Shown here: piece by piece, positions 10,844-16,851 of the stretch | How positions within the stretch are numbered: the stretch's first letter is position 1 | Layout: the number at the start of each line of letters is the position of its first letter | From: Aristolochia californica | Taxonomy: Eukaryota > Streptophyta > Magnoliopsida > Piperales > Aristolochiaceae | Length of the DNA stretch: 64,000 bases | Direction: 5' to 3' | NCBI GenBank assembly: GCA_029961685.1 | Contig: JARWKL010000009.1 | Coordinates: forward strand, 17,727,237-17,791,236 | Position numbers and translations under genes: made by a program | The notes under the pieces: generated by a model | What the model was told of the DNA's origin: nothing | The model's input: only the letters and a program-made list of their open reading frames with translations | The model's database searches: none

Positions 10844-12319
10844 TCATTCGGACAGCTGCCTTTCGGTGCACAGTTTACAGGTGTGCTCCTTCGAAAAAGT
10901 CTTCTGGGCCATCTGGCAGAAGCTTTCCTTTGTTGTTTTGCTGAAGGGGATATTTCCTCCAAGGAGTTTCTTCAGCGTAGCTTCAAGACTGGTCTGGACG
11001 GAGGCCGGAGTCTCTTTATAGCTTTTCGAGATGATCGTCAATGGGACGGAGGTCTTGTAGACGAAGCTTCTCTTTTTCTGAATCAGCTGCTTCATGAGCT
11101 GTATCAGGTTCTTGAGCCCGTGGATACGTCTGGTTGGCCAGACTGCTTCTGGGCAAGGCTTGGCTTTTGGAATATGTCTGGGATCATATTCCATGTTGGC
11201 GTCACCTTCTTTGATGCCTTCAATAGTCACGACGGAAATGCTTGGAAACATTTTTGTGTCAGTAACAATTTCAGCAATACAGGAAACGAAATGAAGTCGA
11301 ATTCCTTTACTCTTGGTTATGGAGATGAAACTTTTGCAAGCCTCCATAATTTCCTTTGGCAGTTTCTCCAACACTGATAAATCGGTGGAGTGCAATACCA
11401 TCTGTTTTATGAATCCATATGCGTAAAGCATGGATGCATATTTTGAGTCTATTTCATGACTCAGCTTCACTTGATTCCAACTGTTGCTGGGCTCAGTGGT
11501 GAAGAAGGGAGTGTTCATCCCTTGCTCAATTTGTTCATTCCATCTCTGGAATTGAACAGTATGATCGGATTCGATCTTTGAACGAACGCTGTCCACCTTT
11601 TGAGGGCGTAGCGAGGGTTCTTCAGACATAATGTCCGAAAGTTTTAAAGGTTTAAATTTCTTTAAAAACTCAAACTCATTAAAACTAGTTTTATCTGGTT
11701 TATTTAGGCTTTTCAACCTTGTAAACTCAGACGGGGTAACCAATTTTGTCTTGAATGATTTCTCATTCCTAGACAAGTCCGTTTCCATCTGGGATGGATC
11801 CGTTAAGACTTCCTTTTCAGCTCTAGACTGACAGGTAGAAGTCCCTGATTCCGATTTCAATGAAATCGTTAAGGTTTCCTTTCCAGCTCTTGACTGGCAG
11901 GTAGAAATTCCTGATTCCCCTATCTTCAGAGAAGATTGGGTTGTGATTTCCTTCTCATGCCTGGCATGACCGGTAGAAATCCCGGGTCGACCTGTGTTTA
12001 TCAAAACACTAAAGTCATCCGTCTGCTGATTAGCTGACGTTGTTGCTTCCTTTTCTCGCGATGGAGATCCGGTAGAAGTCCCGGAGGAGCTTGGCATTTC
12101 ATGCCGTTGAGTGAGTTCTTTTAACTCTTCGGTTAATTCTTTAACCTTGAGTTGTAAGACTTCTCCACTTAACCCGTAACGGGCACAATTCTCATGAATG
12201 TCTCCTCGTTCTGAAAGAACTAAAAGACTGTCGAATAGTGACTGTAGGGTTGAAAGCAATACCGTGAGTGTGGCAATTGCTGCTGCTAGGTCCGTCAGGG
12301 TGCTGCTGAGAGGATCCAT
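10844..12319 (-). CDS. Probable transactivator/viroplasmin-like protein (ORF VI position), 491 aa
   Basis: The last gene before the promoter, the place of the translation transactivator and inclusion-body protein in caulimoviruses. That protein allows reinitiation on the polycistronic RNA. Assignment is mainly by position: I see no clear family signature. The ATG at 12319 is chosen; an in-frame GTG lies six codons upstream. Residues 8-35 are a leucine- and alanine-rich amphipathic stretch, and 52-74 are charged and coiled-coil-like. Residues 80-173 hold four imperfect repeats of the form G-[IT]-S-T-x3-R-x2-K-E-x2-T, starting at 80, 113, 137 and 159. The 200-460 region is probably the folded core. 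The C-terminus has C-x2-C (481-484), maybe half of a metal site. No RT, protease or RNase H motif is present. The frame is intact. An alternative is a lineage-specific protein such as the one downstream of the polymerase in tungroviruses. Confidence 0.6.
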   Translation of the reverse strand: MDPLSSTLTDLAAAIATLTVLLSTLQSLFDSLLVLSERGDIHENCARYGLSGEVLQLKVKELTEELKELTQRHEMPSSSGTSTGSPSREKEATTSANQQTDDFSVLINTGRPGISTGHARHEKEITTQSSLKIGESGISTCQSRAGKETLTISLKSESGTSTCQSRAEKEVLTDPSQMETDLSRNEKSFKTKLVTPSEFTRLKSLNKPDKTSFNEFEFLKKFKPLKLSDIMSEEPSLRPQKVDSVRSKIESDHTVQFQRWNEQIEQGMNTPFFTTEPSNSWNQVKLSHEIDSKYASMLYAYGFIKQMVLHSTDLSVLEKLPKEIMEACKSFISITKSKGIRLHFVSCIAEIVTDTKMFPSISVVTIEGIKEGDANMEYDPRHIPKAKPCPEAVWPTRRIHGLKNLIQLMKQLIQKKRSFVYKTSVPLTIISKSYKETPASVQTSLEATLKKLLGGNIPFSKTTKESFCQMAQKTFSKEHTCKLCTERQLSE

Positions 12320-12484
12320 TTTACCTGTCTGTAACACAAGAAAATGCTCGAGTGGTAAGAGTATCAGGTTAATTATAAAATTCTCTATACTGCAGGAGTA
12401 GAGAAAGTAATTTATGACAATAGTGGGAGATAAATCACCACGCTGGCTGCCATGTTAACGGGAAGGCAAAAGCATAACCTAAGT
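12320..12484 (-). other. Intergenic gap where the polymerase gene would be expected
   Basis: 165 bp between the coat-protein stop and the ATG of the 491-aa gene. In caulimovirids with separate genes, the protease-RT-RNase H frame of about 2 kb lies here. A direct repeat, AGGCAAAAGC, occurs at 12464-12473 and again at 12487-12496 across the coat stop, with the small palindrome CCTAAGTTTAGG (12478-12489) spanning the interval. The minus strand also has TTTTATAATT near 12380-12371, a weak TATA-like element about 55 bp before the next ATG that could drive a separate mRNA, and an acceptor-like TGTGTTACAG near 12337-12328. None is proven. Confidence 0.6.
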
Positions 12485-14236
12485 TTAGGCAAAAGCTGTG
12501 CCGGAAGAGTCACTCATATTTTCTGAGTTTTCCGAGGAGGAAGACTCAGTGTTGAGATGAAGTTCATATACTTCATCTTCTGACTGGATGTCATCATAAT
12601 GGATGATTTCCAATCCTTTTTCTTCGGCTAGTACCATGTATGTACTGTATCGCCCTTGTTGTTTTTCATTTGGACAATCTCTGGCGAAATGTCCTTCTTT
12701 CTGGCATATCCAGCATTTGCATTTGCTTGGGGTTTTCCCCTTTGGGCAGTATGCATTTGACCCTTTACTGGATGTGGTGGGGCCAGAATTTGTTCTTTTT
12801 CGAAAGTATCTCTTTTTAGGAGTATACCTTGTTGTAGAACTTTTTTGTATCCTAAATTTTTTCTGTTGAAATTTCTTAGGATATTTTCGTTGCTTATGGG
12901 AGGTGGTTTTGCAACCATAAGCTCCTACATTTTTGTTCTGGTTTGAACAACATAATGTTTGTTTGTTTGCCTTACTACTTTTCTTTTGTAGTTTTTGGGC
13001 TTCACAAAGATTTGCCAACATGTCTTGTACAAATCTATGTCTTCTTCCTAAAGTATCAATGTTTAGGAAAATGTCCATGGTTAATGTACCAAGTTCTGGA
13101 TTGTTTTGCCAATACTTTGTAATGTAGTCTTTTTCAGCTACATGTGCAAATGGTTCTGGCAATTTTGCATAAAAGATAGACAGATAAGGTTTCTGATCTT
13201 CTTTTTGCAGTTTATAGAAGTAACTTGCAAACTCGCAGTAATACTTCTCATAAAAACAAATGTTACAGATTTGTAACTTGTTTAATTTCTGAAGAGTTTC
13301 TAAACGTTTTCTTTGTTTAGTACTCTCATTGTGGGCTTCTAGGGTTGGATGTATTCCTAGAAATTCCTTTGATATCTTAGCCACTAATCCTTTCAAGATA
13401 TTGGCTATCGATATTGAGGTATTAGCTCTTTTTTGGTCTTCGGGAAGGTTGTCCCACCAAAGAGCTACATTACCCTGTAAAGCATGGGTAAAGAAATTAA
13501 ATGCTGATTCTTGGTTCCAAGATTCATGCATATTTGCAGCATTGCTCATGCTTCTTTCCCAATCTTTAAGGACTTTTTCTCCATCCTTGGGGCAATCCAA
13601 GTTGAGATAAAATCCAAAAGGGTTTATGCTATCTATGGTTTGGTGTCCCTTAGTAGCATTTGAAGGGTCGACATTTGTGTATTTTGTCGAATACCTTTGT
13701 CCTCCCAGGGATATTTTGGAATGGGAGAAACTTTCTCGTTCTTGCGGGTGAACCGCAGTACGGTTTCGGAAGTTATCTTGAAAGCTATCTTCCATGTAGG
13801 TATCTCGTACCCTTGAAGTTTCTGCTTCAAAGTGGTTGCTACCACGAAGCATTCGAAATCTTTTACCAAGATCATCTGCCTTTTTGTCTTTAGCAGAGTA
13901 GTCTGTTTTCTTGGTATTTTCTTCTGCAACTTCATCAGATTCCCAGGCTTCTGGTTCACTGTCGTGTTGCTCTTGTTGTTTACTAGAAGATGGTTTTTCT
14001 TCTTGAACATAATAAATCGGTTGGCGACCGAAGGTATTATATTCTGCGTAAACTTCATCATCGGTGGAGGATGATGCTTTTGAAACGATCCTAAAAGCAG
14101 GTGGTGCTGGATCCTTTCTTCTAGGTGCTATGCAAGGTGTTGCAAAGTACACTAGGTTTTTAAGCCATCCGGTGATGTCAGGAAGGCCTACTGGCAATGG
14201 AGTTTCCATATCCATTAAATAGAAAAACTCTGTCAT
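12485..14236 (-). CDS. Pararetroviral coat protein (capsid, CCHC zinc knuckle), 583 aa
   Basis: Capsid protein that packages the viral DNA and is expected to bind pregenomic RNA. The N-terminal 200 residues are rich in Ser, Glu and Asp with an acidic block near 90-110, typical of the pro-region removed during maturation. The conserved core begins about 197 (GHQTIDSINPFGFY) and runs to about 415, with tryptophans at 226, 240, 260 and 261. Residues 447-505 are strongly basic and include KKRYFRKR (474-481), a possible nuclear signal. The knuckle C-x2-C-x4-H-x4-C uses C508, C511, H516 and C521. The last 40 residues are acidic and serine-rich, as in caulimovirus capsids, so the C-terminus looks complete rather than cut. 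The ATG overlaps the previous stop as ATGA. No internal stop or frameshift is seen. Confidence 0.9.
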   Translation of the reverse strand: MTEFFYLMDMETPLPVGLPDITGWLKNLVYFATPCIAPRRKDPAPPAFRIVSKASSSTDDEVYAEYNTFGRQPIYYVQEEKPSSSKQQEQHDSEPEAWESDEVAEENTKKTDYSAKDKKADDLGKRFRMLRGSNHFEAETSRVRDTYMEDSFQDNFRNRTAVHPQERESFSHSKISLGGQRYSTKYTNVDPSNATKGHQTIDSINPFGFYLNLDCPKDGEKVLKDWERSMSNAANMHESWNQESAFNFFTHALQGNVALWWDNLPEDQKRANTSISIANILKGLVAKISKEFLGIHPTLEAHNESTKQRKRLETLQKLNKLQICNICFYEKYYCEFASYFYKLQKEDQKPYLSIFYAKLPEPFAHVAEKDYITKYWQNNPELGTLTMDIFLNIDTLGRRHRFVQDMLANLCEAQKLQKKSSKANKQTLCCSNQNKNVGAYGCKTTSHKQRKYPKKFQQKKFRIQKSSTTRYTPKKRYFRKRTNSGPTTSSKGSNAYCPKGKTPSKCKCWICQKEGHFARDCPNEKQQGRYSTYMVLAEEKGLEIIHYDDIQSEDEVYELHLNTESSSSENSENMSDSSGTAFA

Positions 14237-14448
14237 AGAGCTAATTCTTGAAGCTTCCGTTGAAACTTTTTGATTAAATACCGTAGTAGAATTTCTCTAC
14301 GGGTTAATCTCCACCATTCATTCAGATATGCCTGATAAGCTATATCGGTGTCATTTACTGGTGTGAGAAGTTCTCTGGCTTGCCAATTTTGGGCTTGCAT
14401 TGATCGTACCAGACGAAGTTGATCCAGTAGTCTTGCTCTACTGATCAT
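14233..14448 (-). CDS. Small basic protein, second of a paralogous pair, 71 aa
   Basis: Unknown function. It aligns without a gap over its whole length with the preceding 71-aa gene (28 of 71 residues identical by my count). Shared features are MI at the start, LLD-x-L-x-L-x-R at 7-15, R25, L28, P30, T34, A37, W45, R47, the IKK at 59-61, RKL at 64-66 and a final LAL. It is rich in Arg and Leu and probably mostly helical, with no signal peptide or membrane segment. The ATG follows the stop of its twin after one base, and its own TGA overlaps the coat-protein ATG. Its place between a virion-associated-like protein and the capsid suggests a structural or accessory role; that is inference. Small genes occur between movement and coat genes in some soymoviruses, but I cannot show homology. 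Confidence 0.8.
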   Translation of the reverse strand: MISRARLLDQLRLVRSMQAQNWQARELLTPVNDTDIAYQAYLNEWWRLTRREILLRYLIKKFQRKLQELAL

Positions 14449-14449
14449 T

Positions 14450-14665
14450 TTATAAAGCTAAAAGGTTTAGCTTTCTTTTGATTTTCTTGATCTTGCATCG
14501 AAGGTTGTGGATGCGATCAGAATATCTTTCCCAAAAATAGTAATACCATACCATTGCTGGGATTGTATTATCTTCTGGCTGAAGAGTATTTCTTTGGAGT
14601 AAAGCGAGGTCAAGGCTTTCTCTTTTTAATTTTAAACGATCTAAAAGTTTCCTTTTATAGATCAT
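14450..14665 (-). CDS. Small basic protein, first of a paralogous pair, 71 aa
   Basis: Unknown function; tandem paralogue of the next gene, same length, and therefore almost surely real despite its size. The ATG at 14665 is chosen because it overlaps the stop of the 139-aa gene as ATGA, the same junction used before the coat protein, and because it gives exactly 71 residues; a TTG four codons upstream is the only longer alternative. The N-terminal half is Leu- and Arg-rich. The centre (38-47) is aromatic, with MVWYYYFWER. The C-terminal 20 residues are Lys- and Arg-rich, ending LAL. The aromatic centre is not kept in its twin apart from Y41, W45 and R47, so the two copies may have divided functions. 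Confidence 0.8.
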   Translation of the reverse strand: MIYKRKLLDRLKLKRESLDLALLQRNTLQPEDNTIPAMVWYYYFWERYSDRIHNLRCKIKKIKRKLNLLAL

Positions 14666-15081
14666 TCTGGTGTCCAAGGTGTAAACGGTGTTTTATACCT
14701 TGATGGATTTGGAGAACCTAGATGTTCTTTTGAACCTAGATGTTCTTTTAATGCTAAGACTTCTGTTAAAAGTTCTTGCATTTTATCTTTGTTTAGATTA
14801 TCTAAACTTTGTTTAAGTTCTGTTAACTCCTTGAAGAAAACAGGACTATTTCCATGGTCAATCTTTTCTAGAATATTTTCTAGGATGTTTTGACACTTTA
14901 TTAGTTCTCTATGTTTATGTTCATCATAGAGGAAATCTATTTTCTGTTGGAGGTTTTCAACAGTTTTTTCTAACCTATTAAGGGTCTTACCATAAGACTC
15001 TAAGGTTTGAATGGAATTGGTGACTATGTCACTATTTCCTATAGGTGGTCCTAAGGCTTTGTATGGATTATGTGCCATCAT
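14662..15081 (-). CDS. Virion-associated-like coiled-coil protein, 139 aa
   Basis: Likely counterpart of the caulimovirus virion-associated protein (about 129 aa in the type virus), which forms coiled-coil oligomers anchored in the capsid and binds nucleic acid and movement protein. The basis is architecture and position: a long heptad-type helix from about 20 to 115 (broken near 76-81), then a short Pro-, Ser- and Thr-rich tail (123-139) with RYKTPFTPW, as in other proteins of this group. Residues 112-117 and 118-123 are the same hexapeptide, from an exact 18-bp tandem duplication. The start is the first of two consecutive ATGs (15081 or 15078) and overlaps the movement-protein gene by 14 bp. 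Its stop overlaps the next ATG. Confidence 0.65.
   Translation of the reverse strand: MMAHNPYKALGPPIGNSDIVTNSIQTLESYGKTLNRLEKTVENLQQKIDFLYDEHKHRELIKCQNILENILEKIDHGNSPVFFKELTELKQSLDNLNKDKMQELLTEVLALKEHLGSKEHLGSPNPSRYKTPFTPWTPE
14714..14749 (-). repeat. Exact 18-bp tandem duplication inside the 139-aa gene
   Basis: 14714-14731 and 14732-14749 are identical, so six codons are repeated in frame (KEHLGS twice) at the junction between coiled coil and proline-rich tail. Complete identity suggests a recent replication slip, before or after integration. Confidence 0.9.
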
Positions 15082-16024
15082 CTATGTGAAGAGGAACATA
15101 AGCATTGGGCCTTGGATTTCCTATTCCTTCGAAACGGGAACTGATTGAGGTTCTACTAGTTGAGGTAGAGGGCCTGTCCTGTTCGATGGAAAAGCTGGGT
15201 CTAGTGTTTGTGATCACTAGTTTTCCTTCTATCTCCTTGATGGTTTTTCGAGAGAGAGGAAGGTGTCTGGGTGCCAAAGGTTGAACTACCCATTCTGTTG
15301 GCCATGTTAACTCTCTTGGATCGAGCTCTTCTATGGTCAAGTTTTCAGAATAACCAATGTTTTTGGCTAATTCTGTGAGTTTCTTTGAATCTTTAACTGG
15401 AACCTTTCCAGTGTTGATTCCTTGGGCTACTATGCATACAAGTATGCGCATAACTCTTCTTCCTGGTTGAATTCCATTTTTCGACCAGTTATCTGTATAG
15501 ATTTTTAGGGACAAGGTATCTTGGATGTGCTTGTCTTCTAAATCTATTTGGAGATTGGGCCATGTTGTAAAGGATACTGGGCCTAATCCTAAGTTTGCTC
15601 TAACTCCTCCGAGTAGGGCTTTTTCAAAATTATTCTTCACAGAGTTATCTACTATAGCTGCTATGAAGGGTAAATTCTGATTGATTCGTATTAAGGGGTC
15701 TAAGCCTATACGAACTAGTCCATAATGGACATATTTGAATCTCTTTAGCTTAGCTAAGTCCGATTCACTTAATAATCTGTAGCAGAAAGTACCTGAGTCG
15801 GTATCCTGTATTTCTACAGATAGTTCCTTCTGGAAGACGAAGGATTTCTTTTGGAATTCAATCCAATCTTTGTTGTAGACTTCAGTTATCCGAGGGATAC
15901 TTATTGTCCACTTTTGTCCATTCTGCATGAGATTAGGATGTTCATCGTATTCTCCCTGTGTTTCATGATGTATATGAACACTGTTTTGGAGAGAAGTACA
16001 TTCTATTCCTATTTGTTCAGACAT
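15068..16024 (-). CDS. Movement protein, 30K superfamily, 318 aa
   Basis: Cell-to-cell movement protein, expected to act at plasmodesmata, where caulimovirid members form tubules. The core runs from about 40 to 215. The strongest motif is at 97-126: a Tyr/Val/His stretch, GLVRIGLDPLIR, then a hydrophobic strand ending in the conserved Asp of IVDN (D126). This matches the beta-strand and invariant aspartate pattern of 30K proteins. After 235 the protein becomes Pro-, Ser- and Thr-rich (PSTSTSRTSISS), likely a disordered tail facing virions. Length is near the usual 300-330. The ATG directly follows the stop of the 226-aa gene (TAAATG, no gap). The end overlaps the 139-aa gene by 14 bp. The frame is intact. 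Confidence 0.85.
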   Translation of the reverse strand: MSEQIGIECTSLQNSVHIHHETQGEYDEHPNLMQNGQKWTISIPRITEVYNKDWIEFQKKSFVFQKELSVEIQDTDSGTFCYRLLSESDLAKLKRFKYVHYGLVRIGLDPLIRINQNLPFIAAIVDNSVKNNFEKALLGGVRANLGLGPVSFTTWPNLQIDLEDKHIQDTLSLKIYTDNWSKNGIQPGRRVMRILVCIVAQGINTGKVPVKDSKKLTELAKNIGYSENLTIEELDPRELTWPTEWVVQPLAPRHLPLSRKTIKEIEGKLVITNTRPSFSIEQDRPSTSTSRTSISSRFEGIGNPRPNAYVPLHIDDGT

Positions 16025-16705
16025 TTAGGATAAGAATCTTAGATGAGTTGAGGTCTCTTCTAATTTTTGGAACAGGAGTTCAAGCAATCGTTCCAATTGA
16101 TACAAAGTGATGAAAGGAGTGATGTGTTGTATAACAAGTTCTCTCAATTCTTCATTTTGTGTTAAGGCACTGATATCTCGTATAAGACGATCTCTATCTG
16201 TTCCATGATGAGTTTTTACAGAAGATATTTTGCAAATTACTTCTTGTAACTCCTTTTTTGATGGTTTGTTATTAACCATTCTTATTTTCGCTTCTCGGAT
16301 CGGTTCTAAGATCCTAAAAAGATTTATTTCTTGATCCACATAGCTTTGTAGATCTGTAAGGAAACGTACTGTTTCTTCAGTATTTCCTGTTTTAAGTACC
16401 TCAAGATGGGCATTAATTCTTCTCTTGAGTGTTTGTACTTGTTCTTTAACGTCACTTTCTATTCCTAAGCATAGGAAAGCAACGCTTTCTGGGGTGTATT
16501 TTTCCCAGCATCTTTTCATAAAGAAGCTGTGATGCATATCACCAACTAAATCCATTATATTATTTAATATGGGATTATTCTTGTCATGCCATCCATGTGG
16601 ATAGCCTATTATTGGACAAACATTTGTGTGTCCAGTTTTCAACACTGTGTCGTAAGAAGGACCGTTGAGTTCCTTCTGACCTACCAGTTGAGGTCTTTGG
16701 TACAT
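16025..16705 (-). CDS. First viral gene, unknown function, 226 aa
   Basis: I do not recognise this protein. It is the first gene after the primer site, upstream of the movement protein, where caulimoviruses have only a short ORF VII and badnaviruses have an ORF 1 of about 150-200 aa of poorly known role. Residues 1-60 contain Gly, Pro and His patches (IIGYPHGWHD at 32-41). From about 80 to 220 it is predicted by eye to be nearly all helical, with Leu-rich amphipathic stretches at 86-105, 112-135, 172-196 and 200-216. There is no membrane segment and no zinc or enzyme motif; C30, C66, C79 and C158 are scattered. The frame is open, and it abuts the movement-protein ATG with no gap, supporting it as a real gene in the polycistronic series. 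The start codon lies in a 7-bp hairpin arm. Confidence 0.75.
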   Translation of the reverse strand: MYQRPQLVGQKELNGPSYDTVLKTGHTNVCPIIGYPHGWHDKNNPILNNIMDLVGDMHHSFFMKRCWEKYTPESVAFLCLGIESDVKEQVQTLKRRINAHLEVLKTGNTEETVRFLTDLQSYVDQEINLFRILEPIREAKIRMVNNKPSKKELQEVICKISSVKTHHGTDRDRLIRDISALTQNEELRELVIQHITPFITLYQLERLLELLFQKLEETSTHLRFLS

Positions 16706-16722
16706 TTGTTCCTTACAAATGT
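16702..16722 (-). other. Hairpin over the first gene's start codon
   Basis: ACATTTG at 16702-16708 and CAAATGT at 16716-16722 are exact inverted repeats with a 7-nt loop. The ATG of the 226-aa gene (16705-16703) sits in the 3' arm on the viral strand. It could affect the first initiation event; it may also be chance in AT-rich sequence. Confidence 0.35.
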
Positions 16723-16838
16723 TACTTGGGATGTGACCGGTATGGGTCGTAACTGTTTGGGAGTATGTATACCTAAACAGAAAGAATCAAAGTTAAGCTT
16801 TGACTTCTTTGACACATACAAAACCAAGTCTAATACTC
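16723..16838 (-). other. Leader between primer site and first gene
   Basis: No gene is seen. A bulged stem-loop lies at 16782-16809: AAGAA-TCAAAG (16782-16792) pairs with CTTTGA-C-TTCTT (16798-16809), giving 11 pairs with one bulged base around a 5-nt loop. It is immediately downstream of the primer-binding site on the viral strand. Confidence 0.4.
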
Positions 16839-16851
16839 GGCTCTGATACCA
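16839..16851 (-). other. tRNA-Met primer-binding site for minus-strand DNA synthesis
   Basis: The minus strand reads TGGTATCAGAGCC from 16851 to 16839, complementary to the 3' end of plant initiator tRNA-Met and the conventional nucleotide 1 of caulimovirid genomes. It occurs once, at the 5' end of the gene series, which fixes the direction of the viral genome. Only 19 bp of viral sequence lie upstream of it before the satellite resumes, so the inserted molecule was opened close to the minus-strand discontinuity. Confidence 0.92.

Noticed and set aside
10829..11377. 182-codon plus-strand frame
   Set aside because: Antisense to the repeat-bearing 491-aa gene, which has the family context; a shadow frame.
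12320..12337. Upstream GTG start for the 491-aa protein
   Set aside because: An ATG occurs six codons later and plant ribosomes rarely start at GTG; the extra codons overlap an acceptor-like sequence.
12603..14074. Several plus- and minus-strand frames of 77-142 codons
   Set aside because: All lie inside the coat-protein gene in other frames; the coat frame has the zinc knuckle and the coupled start.
14666..14677. Upstream TTG start for the first 71-aa protein
   Set aside because: The ATG at 14665 gives an ATGA overlap and the same length as its paralogue.
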